64,000 nucleotides of DNA from CAYJLW01 sp964370965 (lineage in GTDB: Bacteria > Actinomycetota > Acidimicrobiia > UBA2766), in assembly GCA_964370965.1 (NCBI GenBank), contig CAYJLW010000005.1, forward strand, positions 43,580-107,579, written 5' to 3'. A program made the position numbers and the translations under genes. Below the pieces are notes generated by a model, which saw nothing but the letters and a program-made list of their open reading frames with translations, was not told the origin of the DNA and did no database searches. Positions 19,096 to 29,566 of this stretch are shown in pieces (the first letter of the stretch is position 1; the number at the start of each line of letters is the position of its first letter).

Positions 19096-20367
19096 CTACG
19101 CGGCGAGCGTCTGCTCGCGGGACGGACCCACCGAGACGAGCTGGACGGGCACGCCGGCGAGCTCTTCCAGGAAGCGCACGTAGTCCTGGGCCGGGCCGGG
19201 GAGGTCCGCGAATTCGGTCACGCCGGTGATGTCACAGGACCAGCCCGGCATCTCCTCGTACACCGGTCGGGCGTGGTGGAACGCCGACTGGTGGTACGGC
19301 ATGTCCTCGTGGCGGACGCCGTCGGCCTCATAGGCGACACAGACCTTGAGCGTGTCGAAGCAGGAGAGCACGTCGAGCTTCGTGAGTGCCAGGGACGTCA
19401 GGGAGTTCACCCTGACCCCGTAGCGGAGGATGACGGCGTCGAACCAGCCGCAGCGGCGTTCCCGGCCGGTCACGGTGCCGTACTCGACGCCGACCCGCTG
19501 CATGGTCGCGCCCGCCTCGTCGTCGAGCTCGGTCGGGAACGGGCCCGTCCCCACGCGGGTGACATACGCCTTCGCCACTCCGATGATGCGTTCCAGGGCC
19601 CGGGGGCCGACACCGGCGCCGGTGCACATGCCCGAGGCCACCGGGTTCGAGGAGGTCACGAACGGGTAGGTGCCGTGGTCGACGTCGAGCATCGTGGCCT
19701 GGGCACCCTCGAAGAGCACGTGCTCGCCCGCCTCGAGCGCCCGGTGGACGGTGCCCACCGTGTCGCCCACGTAGGGCCGGAGGCGCTCGCCGTACTCCAG
19801 GTACTCCTCGACGACGTCGTCGCCCTCCACGGGGAGCCGGCCGTAGATCTTGGCGAGGATCTGGTTCTTCTCCCGCAGGGCGGCCTCGACCTTCTGGCGG
19901 AATATCTTCTCGTCGAGGACGTCCTGGACCCTTATGCCCACCCGGGTGGCCTTGTCGGCGTACGTGGGGCCGATGCCCTTCTTCGTGGTCCCGAGCTGCA
20001 TTCTGCCCAGGAAACGCTCTGTGACCTTGTCGATCTCGAGGTGGTAGGGCATGACGAGGTGTGCGCTGCCCGAGACGAGGAGCCGGGAGACGTCCACCCC
20101 GCGGGCAGCGAGGCCGTCGACCTCCTCGAGGAGCACCGCCGGGTTGACCACGACGCCGTTGCCGATCACGGGCGTGATGTGGTCGTACAGGACGCCGGAG
20201 GGGACGAGGCGGAGCTTGTAGGTCTCGCCGTCGACGACGATCGTGTGGCCGGCGTTGTCGCCGCCCGTGCATCGCACGACCATGTTCATCTCGTCGGCGA
20301 GAAGGTCTGTGAGCTTGCCTTTGCCTTCGTCACCCCACTGGGTGCCGATGAGGGCGGTTCCGGGCAC
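19096..20367 (-). CDS. purA: Adenylosuccinate synthetase
   Basis: 423 residues (EC 6.3.4.4), converting IMP and aspartate to adenylosuccinate with GTP. It begins with the P-loop-like [14 protein letters not shown] (about residues 8-21) and contains [23 protein letters not shown] (about 128-141), [23 protein letters not shown] and TKLDVLS for guanine recognition. ATG at 20367. Full length with no missing motif. It sits between the selenoprotein candidate and purD on the minus strand. Confidence 0.97.
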   Translation of the reverse strand: MPGTALIGTQWGDEGKGKLTDLLADEMNMVVRCTGGDNAGHTIVVDGETYKLRLVPSGVLYDHITPVIGNGVVVNPAVLLEEVDGLAARGVDVSRLLVSGSAHLVMPYHLEIDKVTERFLGRMQLGTTKKGIGPTYADKATRVGIRVQDVLDEKIFRQKVEAALREKNQILAKIYGRLPVEGDDVVEEYLEYGERLRPYVGDTVGTVHRALEAGEHVLFEGAQATMLDVDHGTYPFVTSSNPVASGMCTGAGVGPRALERIIGVAKAYVTRVGTGPFPTELDDEAGATMQRVGVEYGTVTGRERRCGWFDAVILRYGVRVNSLTSLALTKLDVLSCFDTLKVCVAYEADGVRHEDMPYHQSAFHHARPVYEEMPGWSCDITGVTEFADLPGPAQDYVRFLEELAGVPVQLVSVGPSREQTLAA

Positions 20368-20452
20368 GCGTGACTCCGGGAACGTCGGTTGGGGACGGGG
20401 CGAGTCTAGGACTCTGAAGCGTCCGAGACGGGGCGATTCCGCCAGGCTGGTC

Positions 20453-21016
20453 TCAGCCGGTCTTGGCGATGAATGCCTCGATGTCGGCCTCGCCGACAGG
20501 GCCGAACCTCTTCTCCGCCACCGTGCCGTCCGGGTTCACGAACACCGCCGCCGGTTGGGCGGGAATCTCGAAGGCCCGGAAGACCGTCTCGCCCGTGTCG
20601 AAGAGCATGGGGAAGGCGATGCGGTGCTCGTCGACGAAACCCTTGGCGTCCGCGACGCTGCCGCGCCAACCCACGCCCACGACCGTGATCTTGGCGGCGT
20701 TGTCCCGCGCGAACTGCGCGAGCCCGGGGGCCTCCCGGTTGCACGTCCCTCAGAAGGGCGCCCAGAACCACACCATCATCGGGAGACCGGCCTTGAACTG
20801 GTCCCGTACGCTGGACGTCCCGCCGGCGAGGTTCACGATCTCGGCGTCGGAGAGCCCTGTGGCGCGGGCCTCCGCGCCCGGCGCGCTCGACTGCGGCACG
20901 CCCGCCGGGGTGTCTCGGGGAGCGCGCCCGCCCCCGCTCCGAGGCGGAGCCTCGCTGCAGGCACCCAGAAGCGCGAGTGCGGCGACGACCAGGATCGCCC
21001 TTCGCCCCGGACCCAC
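20453..21016 (-). CDS. Probable selenocysteine-containing TlpA/DsbE-like thiol-disulfide lipoprotein
   Basis: Read through one in-frame TGA (20752-20750), this is a single 187-residue protein. It has a lipoprotein signal with lipobox LALLGAC (Cys about residue 20), a linker, and then a thioredoxin-like domain. The TGA falls exactly at the first cysteine of the redox motif: WFWAPF-[UGA]-GTC-NREAP, where family members have W-C-x-x-C. The fold continues with [23 protein letters not shown], the cis-Pro region [15 protein letters not shown] and a final helix. A hairpin fitting the bacterial SECIS pattern starts 11 bases after the TGA. The closest family seems to be actinobacterial DsbE/DsbF (QPAxxFVxPDG). 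GTG start lies six bases after the dodecin stop, suggesting cotranscription. A sequencing error (TGC to TGA) is the main alternative. Confidence 0.8.
20724..20752 (-). promoter_or_regulatory. Candidate bacterial SECIS element with the UGA codon
   Basis: On the minus strand the UGA is followed by 11 bases, then CCGGG, an apical loop AGGCC and CCCGG. The UGA-to-loop distance is 16 bases, and G is the second loop base. Both agree with the known bSECIS consensus (loop 16-37 bases from UGA, a G among the first two loop bases). A lower stem GUGC/GCGC may extend it. Pairing was judged by eye. Confidence 0.6.
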
Positions 21017-21022
21017 GGCTTC

Positions 21023-21229
21023 CTACCGTTCCAGACGGAAGTGGATGCGGACGTGGGTGAGGAACTCGGTGATGTCCCCGCCGGCGGAAAGGCGGGCAGA
21101 CTGCTCGAGGATCTCCATCGACTCCAACTGGCGGATCGTCTTGCGCGCCTCCTGGAGCGCCTGGCGGGCGGCGTCGTCCCAGGAGTCCTCCGAGGCACCG
21201 ACGAGGTCGATGGTCTTGATCACGGCCAT
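21023..21229 (-). CDS. Dodecin-family flavin-binding protein
   Basis: 68 residues, beginning MAVIKTIDLVGAS. Dodecins are small dodecameric proteins of about 65-75 residues that bind riboflavin/FMN or CoA and buffer free flavin. The pattern (K-x-I-x-L-V-G-x-S, SWDDAARQALQEARKTIR, then ITEFLTHVRIHFRLE) fits the beta-alpha-beta-beta fold. The track allows 24 more residues upstream, but ATG at 21229 has AGGAGG eight bases before it and gives the family length. The next gene starts six bases after its stop. Confidence 0.88.
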   Translation of the reverse strand: MAVIKTIDLVGASEDSWDDAARQALQEARKTIRQLESMEILEQSARLSAGGDITEFLTHVRIHFRLER

Positions 21230-21646
21230 GTGGGCGTTCCTCCTTCGAAGGCCCCAAGCTACCGCACCGCCGGCCCCTGACGTTCTGCGGGCATCCCCCA
21301 CATCTTCCCGAAAATGTGCTCAAGTTGTGGAGCCGCGTCGCCGATAACCCGGACGTGGCTGGGAGTCTCGGTCGGGACCGTCGCCTCCCCACTCCCAAGG
21401 CCATGCCCACGGCCTACTGCCCACGTCCTTCGGGACGCACAGAAGCAGCGGCCCCGGCCGACAGAGACTCTCGCACGGCAGATGCCCCCGGGTCCCACCC
21501 CCCGGGGGCATCTGCGCGTCCAAAGGGACCGGCGTTCGACGTGGGTCCACAGATCCGACCCGCGCCGACGAACCACCCTCGCGGGCCCTGTCACGCCCGC
21601 CGGAACACGAGGGCGCATGTCCACGACGGACGTGGCCGCCGAGAGA
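21230..21646. other. 417-bp intergenic region between dodecin and the propeller lipoprotein
   Basis: No gene is supported here. It holds the upstream region of the dodecin gene and a strong hairpin (see 21478-21515) behind the propeller lipoprotein gene. Reading frames in this stretch have no family similarity. Confidence 0.6.
21478..21515 (-). terminator. Strong GC hairpin downstream of the propeller lipoprotein gene
   Basis: GCAGATGCCCCCGGG (21478-21492) pairs perfectly with CCCGGGGGCATCTGC (21501-21515) around an eight-base loop. It lies about 130 bp past the stop of the minus-strand lipoprotein gene and upstream of dodecin. No U-tract follows, so termination is inferred from stem strength and position. 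Confidence 0.55.
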
Positions 21647-23212
21647 TCACGGCCTTTCGTGCAGGAACACGTCGTTCGCCGCGTTGGTGTCCAGCTCCAC
21701 GAGGTTCGTCGCCGGCGAATGGAAGACCACGTAGTGGCCGTCCGCGCTCACCCAGGGGTCGTAGGAGCCGCTGTCCGCCTGGGTGCCGTCGGTCGCCACC
21801 GACACCCGCTCCGTCGTCGCGCTCACGCGGTCACGCACGAACACGTCCGGCACCCCGTTGGTGTCCCCGGACACGAGGTTCGTCGCGTCCGAGAAGAAGA
21901 CGACGTAGCGGCCGTCGGTGCTCATCGATCCAATGTGGGAGGAGGCGTTGCCCTGGGTGCCGCCTGTCGCCACCGACACCCGCTCCGTCGTCCCGGTCTG
22001 GCGATCGCGCACGAACACGTCGCCGCCGCCGTTGGTGTCCCCTGCCACGAGGTTCGACCCGTCCGAGTGGAAAGACACGTAGCGGCCGTCGGCGCTCACC
22101 GCGGCGTAGTAGGAGTCGCCGTTGGACTCCACGCCACCGTTGCCCACCGACACCCGCTCGGTCGTCCCACTCTGGAGGTCACGCAAGAACTCGTCCCGCG
22201 TGGCGTTGGTGTCCCCGGCCACGAGGTTCGTCGCGTACGAGGTGAACACGACGTAGTCCCCGCCGGCGCTCAAGACCGGACGGAAGGAGTTGCCGCCGGT
22301 GGCCTGAGCACCGCCGCTGTCGACGGAAACCCGCTGCGTCGTCCCACTCTGGCGATCATGCACGAACACGTCTGCCACCCCGTTCGTGTCCCCGGCCACG
22401 AGATTCGCCGCCTCCGAGTAGAAGGCCACGTAACGACCGTCCCCGCTCAGCGACGCCCGGCGGGAGGCGCCGTCGGACTGCGCCCCGCCACTGTCGACGG
22501 CCACCCGCTGCGTCGTTCCGTTCTCGCGGTCGCGCACGAACACGTCCGCCACCCCGTTCGTGTCCCCGGCCACGAGATTCGCCGCCTCCGAGTGGAACGC
22601 CACGTAACGGCCGTCGCTGCTCGCAACCGGCAGGTAGGAGATCGCGTCGGCCTGCGCGCCGCCACTGGACAGCGACGCTCGCTCCGTCGTCTCGAACAGG
22701 GTGTCGTGCACGAACACGTCCGCCACCCCGTTGGTGTCCCCAGCCACGAGGTTGGTCGCCTCCGAGGTGAACACGACGTAACGGCCGTCCCCGCTCACGG
22801 TGGTGAACTGAGACCCGGCGTCGCCCTCGGTCCCGTTGCTGGACAACGAGATCCGCTTGGTCGCCGGGAGCCCGGGGACGAGGGCGCTGACAGCGCTCGA
22901 TGCGGCCTTGGTGCCGTACGCGTTGGTGTTCGTCACCCGGACTCGGAGACGCTTGCCCGCGTCGGCCGCCACCACCGTGTAGGCGGCCGACGCCGCCCCG
23001 GTGAGGTCCGCACAGGGGCTGCCGCCACTCAGGCAGCGCTGCCACTGGTAGGAGACGGTTCCCGGGAGGATCCAGACGCCCGGGGTCGCCGTCAGCGTCG
23101 CCCCGACTCCCGGTGCGCCCGTGACCATGGGCGGGACGACGGAGATGGGCGGCGCGCAACCCCCGACACCGAGAGCAAGAACACAGATCCCCACAGCGAC
23201 ACGCCAGCGCAT
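21647..23212 (-). CDS. Lipoprotein with a seven-repeat beta-propeller (PD40/TolB-like)
   Basis: 521 residues from ATG 23212, which gives a clear signal peptide and lipobox (LALGVGGC). The longer frame to 23323 adds 37 residues of arginine-rich text and is rejected. After a roughly 90-residue Ig-like/immunoglobulin-type linker (VSYQWQRC…VTNTNAYG) there are seven consecutive repeats of about 58 residues. Each runs RVSV…G-G…SxDGRYVxFxS-ATNLVAGDTNGxxDVFVRD…TTE. Seven units imply one seven-bladed propeller. The D-T-N-G-x-x-D loop in each blade resembles calcium-binding loops. Two other genes here (29528 and 51242) use the same repeat. Likely surface-exposed; ligand unknown. Confidence 0.8.
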   Translation of the reverse strand: MRWRVAVGICVLALGVGGCAPPISVVPPMVTGAPGVGATLTATPGVWILPGTVSYQWQRCLSGGSPCADLTGAASAAYTVVAADAGKRLRVRVTNTNAYGTKAASSAVSALVPGLPATKRISLSSNGTEGDAGSQFTTVSGDGRYVVFTSEATNLVAGDTNGVADVFVHDTLFETTERASLSSGGAQADAISYLPVASSDGRYVAFHSEAANLVAGDTNGVADVFVRDRENGTTQRVAVDSGGAQSDGASRRASLSGDGRYVAFYSEAANLVAGDTNGVADVFVHDRQSGTTQRVSVDSGGAQATGGNSFRPVLSAGGDYVVFTSYATNLVAGDTNATRDEFLRDLQSGTTERVSVGNGGVESNGDSYYAAVSADGRYVSFHSDGSNLVAGDTNGGGDVFVRDRQTGTTERVSVATGGTQGNASSHIGSMSTDGRYVVFFSDATNLVSGDTNGVPDVFVRDRVSATTERVSVATDGTQADSGSYDPWVSADGHYVVFHSPATNLVELDTNAANDVFLHERP

Positions 23213-23368
23213 GGAAGGCCCCCTTCTACGTCGGAAGACGCGACACGCAACAGCTTCTGGCCCGACAGGAACGGCCTCACCGTAAGGGAGGGACTTCCCT
23301 GCCGCATCCGGGATACCGGCCAATCACCTGCGGGACGACGGCCGGCCGTTCACACCCCGCCCTCCCCG

Positions 23369-25948
<2,580 letters not shown>

Positions 25949-25975
25949 GACACCTCTGCGGCCGAGGACAGAGAA

Positions 25976-25996
25976 CTTGAGTGTGCTGTTGTCAAC
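25976..25996 (-). promoter_or_regulatory. HAIR-like HspR operator upstream of clpB
   Basis: On the minus strand it reads GTTGACA-N7-ACTCAAG. The right half is a perfect HAIR half site (consensus CTTGAGT-N7-ACTCAAG); the left half matches 4 of 7 and contains TTGACA, a perfect -35 hexamer. The dnaK upstream region has the same arrangement, which makes chance unlikely. Confidence 0.7.
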
Positions 25997-26145
25997 TTCG
26001 AGCGGGGTGTGTGCATTCCCGCCTTGGTGATTCTGCCAGTAGACGGAGAAGGGAGCGACTCCCGCGACAGCGAAGAGGGCGCATACAGGGCAGGTAGCTA
26101 CCCCGAAGAGCGCCGCGCGAGCGGCACCTTCGGGAGGAGGCGGGC

Positions 26146-27741
26146 ATGGGGCGACGACGGGCCGCTGGGGCCATCTTGACATCCGTACTGGTGGGCGTGC
26201 TCGCCCCGATCGGGGGAGTGGCGGCGAAGCCGTCGCGGGCGCCCACACCGCACCTCGACAGGGTCGAGACCGAGTTGCGTACCCTGGCGCCCGGTCTCGA
26301 GGGCACCGTGTGGGGTCGCAGCGAGGGCAACCACGTGGCGGCCGGCCGGAGCGACGGGAACTGGATCCTGCAGACGCCGGACTGCTGGGGCCAGCCCGCC
26401 TGCGAGAACCCCCTCGGCTTCACGCGCTGGCTGGACGCCCTCCGCAACGACCTCTCCACGGCCCGACGGATCGTTGACGTCACGACCCTCGACCCGTTTC
26501 CTGACGGCCAGTTCCGCCAGGCGCTCGTCGACGGCCTGAAGGCCACCTATGCCGCCGGCCGCAACCCGCTCGTGCGCATCAACGCCGGCTCGGCGCCCTT
26601 CTACGACCTCCTCAACCACAACGCCTGGAAGTGGCGGGACGCCCTCGCCCACGACCTCGGCCCCTACGCCGCCCGCGCCCGCATCGTCGTGGCCCGTTCC
26701 CGCACATGGTTCTTCGGCTCCTTCAACCACGCCAAGATCATTGCCGTGGACGGCCGCAGCCTCGTCACGGGGGGCCACAACATGTGGGAGTCGGCCTACC
26801 TCCAGACAGACAACCCGGTCCACGACCTCTCCCTGCGCCTCACCGGCCCCGCCGCGCTCGCCGCCCACCGCTTCGCCGACCTCGAGTGGGGCCGCATATG
26901 CACCACCCTGTGGGAGTTCTGGATGGTGGAGTACGCCCCGTTCACCAGCGCCGCGGCCGGCGGGTGCCCCACCCACCAGGCACCCGAGAGCGCGAAGAAG
27001 ACCGGCCGCGTGCCCGTGCTCTCGGTGGGCCGCCTCGGCATCGGCCTCGACGTCCCGGGCACCGGCGGCCCAACGGAGGCCGTGCCGCCCGCGCCCGAGG
27101 AGGGCGAGTGCTGGAACCTGCCCAACCCGATCAACACCGACCTGGGCTACCTGCTCCGCAACCCCGCCGAGACCGCCCTGCGAGCGCTGGTCCGCTCGGC
27201 GCGCCGCTCGGTCTTCCTCTCCCAGCAGGACATGCTCGGGATGTGTCCGCTCATGGGCCGCGCCGACCTCCGCCTCCTCGACGACCTCGCCCGCCAGATG
27301 TTGGCCGGGGTGGACGTCACCGTCGTCACCTCGACGCCCGGAGCGAGCTGGGGCATCGTCAACATGTACTCCAACGTGAGCTCACTGCAGGAGACGTCCC
27401 AGGCCCTCCTGGCGCGACTCACCCGCGTCGTGGGCGACCCGGGGGAGGCCCAGACAGTCCTCTGCGCCCGGCTCCGCCTCGCCAGCATCCGCTTCGGCGC
27501 GACAGCGCAGTGGCCCAACGGCATCAAGATCGCCAACCACGCCAAGGCGGTCGCCGTCGACGGCGAGGCGTTCTACATCGGCTCGCAGAACCTCTACCCC
27601 GCCTACCACCAGGAGTGGGGCGTCATGATCGAGAACCCCGCGGCCGTGGCAGCGTTCAGCACCCACTACCTCGACCCGCTCTGGCAGTGGTCCCGGGCGA
27701 CGGCGACCGTGGACCCCGGCCAGAGCCGCTGCAACCCGTAG
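26146..27741 (+). CDS. Secreted phospholipase D (Streptomyces type)
   Basis: 531 residues, with an N-terminal signal peptide ([27 protein letters not shown]). It has two HKD catalytic motifs: [19 protein letters not shown] (about residue 196) and [19 protein letters not shown] (about 465). The His-Lys-Asp and following Gly-Gly/Ser-Asn pattern is that of the PLD superfamily. The end of the protein ([17 protein letters not shown]… [15 protein letters not shown]…RCNP) closely follows secreted streptomycete PLD (EC 3.1.4.4), which hydrolyses or transphosphatidylates phosphatidylcholine outside the cell. ATG at 26146 has GGGAGGAGG upstream. It is transcribed divergently from clpB; nothing suggests common function. 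Confidence 0.9.
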   Translation: MGRRRAAGAILTSVLVGVLAPIGGVAAKPSRAPTPHLDRVETELRTLAPGLEGTVWGRSEGNHVAAGRSDGNWILQTPDCWGQPACENPLGFTRWLDALRNDLSTARRIVDVTTLDPFPDGQFRQALVDGLKATYAAGRNPLVRINAGSAPFYDLLNHNAWKWRDALAHDLGPYAARARIVVARSRTWFFGSFNHAKIIAVDGRSLVTGGHNMWESAYLQTDNPVHDLSLRLTGPAALAAHRFADLEWGRICTTLWEFWMVEYAPFTSAAAGGCPTHQAPESAKKTGRVPVLSVGRLGIGLDVPGTGGPTEAVPPAPEEGECWNLPNPINTDLGYLLRNPAETALRALVRSARRSVFLSQQDMLGMCPLMGRADLRLLDDLARQMLAGVDVTVVTSTPGASWGIVNMYSNVSSLQETSQALLARLTRVVGDPGEAQTVLCARLRLASIRFGATAQWPNGIKIANHAKAVAVDGEAFYIGSQNLYPAYHQEWGVMIENPAAVAAFSTHYLDPLWQWSRATATVDPGQSRCNP

Positions 27742-27784
27742 GTCCGCGTGGGTGGCACGGGACGCGGGCGCCCGTAGAGTCGAT

Positions 27785-28762
27785 TCACGTCAGCTCAGGC
27801 CAGATCTCCGTCGCGCTCGCGGTGAGGGGGGAGAGCCGCCCCACCCCCAGGCGCCGGTCGAAGACGTGCTCCCCGTAGACGAAGAGGGCACGGCCCGCCG
27901 GGGTCGTGACCGTCCCCGAGGTGTAGACGAGTGGGTGGAGGCCCGGGGGCCTCTCCGGGGGAACGGTGGCCAGCTCCAGCGCCCGCTGGTAGGCGGGGAA
28001 GCAGGACAGGCGCGCGTCGATAGGTGCGAACCAGCGGCTCGAGCGGAAGTCAGGCCAGAGCATCCGCAGGCGGAGCAGTTGCAAGGCCAGGACCTCGACG
28101 ACGGAATCCGGGACCTCGCCGTCCTCGCCCACCCCGAAGACGCCGTTCACCCCGAGGGCAGGATCGACGATCGCCTCCGTGATGTGGATCGGGCGCAGCG
28201 GCACCCGGTCCCCCAGGGCGACAACCCTCTCCACGGACAGCCGGAAGACCTCCGGGGTCTGGGCCACGAGCTTCTCGACGGCCATGCGCTCCAGGCGGGT
28301 CATGCCCTCGCGGGCAAGGGTCCACCCGTGGGCCATGGCAGTGGCCATGTCGGCGGGGACGCCGCCCACCCGCTCCACCACGGCCGCCGCCACGGGGTTG
28401 ACCCAGCGGAAGAAGATGCGGCTGTCCAGGACGAACGTGGGGTGGACGTCGTGACGGGCGCGGGGCAGGTTGGTGTCGACGAAGTCGGCCACCTCCTCGG
28501 GGGTGGGCTCGACCCCGGCCGCCGCGTGGAGGTAGCAGCGCAGCACCCAGGGGCTGGCAAACTCGAAACGGGGATCCGAGAGGGCCTCCGCCAAGGCGTC
28601 GAGCTCGGCACGCATCGGGACGCGACCCTGGCGGAGCCTGTGAAGGAAGGAGTCCAGAGTCGCCGGCCGCCATCCCAGCCGTGCGGCCAGGTTCGCGTTC
28701 GTGATGCCCGTGCGACCCCGCACGACGTCGATGAGCTCGCGTACCTCCAGTGGCAACAGCAT
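27785..28762 (-). CDS. HTH-type (XRE-like) transcriptional regulator
   Basis: 325 residues from ATG 28762, which has AGGAGG seven bases upstream; the open frame to 28867 lacks a ribosome-binding site. The N-terminal 65 residues form a Cro/CI-like helix-turn-helix (RGRTGITNANLAARLGW, RPATLDSFLHRLRQG). The remaining 260 residues are an alpha/beta sensor-like region (VHPTFVLDSRIFFRWVNPVAAAVVERVGG) that vaguely recalls MmyB/PAS-type ligand domains, but I cannot name it. It is convergent with the phospholipase gene, 43 bp apart. Target unknown. Confidence 0.65.
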   Translation of the reverse strand: MLLPLEVRELIDVVRGRTGITNANLAARLGWRPATLDSFLHRLRQGRVPMRAELDALAEALSDPRFEFASPWVLRCYLHAAAGVEPTPEEVADFVDTNLPRARHDVHPTFVLDSRIFFRWVNPVAAAVVERVGGVPADMATAMAHGWTLAREGMTRLERMAVEKLVAQTPEVFRLSVERVVALGDRVPLRPIHITEAIVDPALGVNGVFGVGEDGEVPDSVVEVLALQLLRLRMLWPDFRSSRWFAPIDARLSCFPAYQRALELATVPPERPPGLHPLVYTSGTVTTPAGRALFVYGEHVFDRRLGVGRLSPLTASATEIWPELT

Positions 28763-28918
28763 GTGCGCCCCTCCTGGTCCCGCCGAAGGCGAAGCGAACG
28801 TCCCGTCAACGCCTGTCTCCCGCGCGACGCGTGGGAGAACGCCCTGGCCCCTGCGTGCAAGATCCAACCAGTCGAGAACCTAGGCCGCCCGCGTGCCGTG
28901 ACGCGGCCCAGTGGACGG

Positions 28919-28961
28919 ATCGCCCGAATGTCGCCAAGAAACTTGGCGACATTCGGGCGAT
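28919..28961. repeat. Perfect palindrome, 20-bp arms, 3-base loop
   Basis: ATCGCCCGAATGTCGCCAAG (28919-28938) and its exact complement (28942-28961) flank AAA. Its inner core GCCAAG-AAA-CTTGGC recurs at 29373-29389. It interrupts the reading frame leading into the histidine-kinase remnant, suggesting a mobile palindromic element or a terminator. Confidence 0.75.
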
Positions 28962-28991
28962 TCGAGGGGGCGGCGCTACCGATGTCTTCGT

Positions 28992-29237
28992 CAGCAGAGT
29001 GTGGTGGAGGACACGGGGCCGGGCATCCCCATCGAGGATCGGGAGAACCTCCTCGCCGAGCCGTTCTCGCCCGGAAAAATCGGCGGCACCGGGCTGGGCC
29101 TCTACATCGTGCGTACGATCGTTGAAGCCCACGGCGGCACGGTGTCCTACTCCGACGCCCCGACCGGCGGGGCCAGGTTCCGTTTCTGCCTCCCCAAGGC
29201 CAGAACCTCCCGCCGCGCAGTGACTCCCGGGTTCTGA
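28992..29237 (+). pseudogene. 3' remnant of a sensor histidine kinase (HATPase domain)
   Basis: The frame ending with TGA at 29235-29237 reads VEDTGPGIPIEDRE…EPFSPGK…GGTGLGLYIVRTIVEAHGG, i.e. the G1, F and G2 boxes of a GHKL ATPase and the final strands. Only about 80 residues remain. The N box, the phosphoacceptor His domain and any sensor are missing, and a palindrome lies directly upstream in place of the rest of the gene. No partner response regulator is nearby. An ORF start at 28911 merely reads through the palindrome. Confidence 0.8.
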
Positions 29238-29253
29238 ACGGCCCCGGATTCGC

Positions 29254-29309
29254 CCCGAACTTGTCGCGGATTCCGCGGGTACACGCGCAGAATCCGCGAC
29301 CAGTTCGGG
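29254..29309. repeat. Inverted repeat with 20-bp arms
   Basis: CCCGAACTTGTCGCGGATTC (29254-29273) pairs with GAATCCGCGACCAGTTCGGG (29290-29309), one mismatch. The 16-base loop itself contains a CGCG/CGCG stem. It begins 16 bases past the histidine-kinase remnant's stop, where it could terminate transcription. Confidence 0.65.
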
Positions 29310-29372
29310 TGGACGGCAATCGGATCGAGGCGCGTGACGCCCTCGCGGGCGAGGGTCTACCCCGGGGGCCCT

Positions 29373-29389
29373 TGCCAAGAAACTTGGCA
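29373..29389. repeat. Short palindrome sharing the core of the 28919 element
   Basis: TGCCAAG-AAA-CTTGGCA. Identical core (GCCAAG-AAA-CTTGGC) to the larger palindrome about 440 bp upstream, which suggests a repeat family rather than chance. Confidence 0.5.
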
Positions 29390-29524
29390 GGAAACGGCCC
29401 ATTGCCGGGGAGGGAGGAGGGGCGGGGGCCGTGACCGACGAAGGCATCCAGTTGGCAGTCGCTTCACTGCGGCTGCACCAGGGCGCACGGGCAAGGAACG
29501 CCCGGTGAGACGAAGGTTGGAGGC

Positions 29525-29566
29525 AAGTTGAGCGGACTGGGACTGAAGTTGAGCGGACTGGGACGA
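29525..29566 (+). repeat. 21-bp tandem duplication over the start codon of the propeller gene
   Basis: AAGTTGAGCGGACTGGGAC occurs at 29525 and again 21 bp later, in frame. Both copies contain a TTG start and encode SGLG-K/L. This duplicates the translation start and lengthens the n-region of the signal peptide. Confidence 0.7.

Larger units (their letters stand above)
28763..29527. other. 765-bp palindrome-rich intergenic region with a gene remnant
   Basis: Contents: a perfect 20-bp-arm palindrome (28919-28961), a histidine-kinase 3' remnant (28992-29237), a second 20-bp-arm inverted repeat (29254-29309), a short GCCAAG-AAA-CTTGGC palindrome (29373-29389), and the upstream region of the 29528 gene. 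No intact gene is supported. Confidence 0.7.

Noticed and set aside
20750..21016. Two separate small genes (88 and 75 residues) split by TGA
   Set aside because: The halves complete one thioredoxin fold in one frame with the stop exactly at the redox Cys; reading as two genes leaves each half without function.
23213..23323. Longer N-terminus for the propeller lipoprotein
   Set aside because: Adds 37 arginine-rich residues before a complete lipoprotein signal that begins at ATG 23212.
25949..26248. Longer N-terminus for ClpB
   Set aside because: Would run through the HAIR-like operator and promoter and has no ClpB similarity.
28911..29237. Intact 108-residue histidine-kinase-like protein
   Set aside because: First 27 residues are a readthrough of a palindrome and the N box and His domain are missing; a remnant is the better reading.
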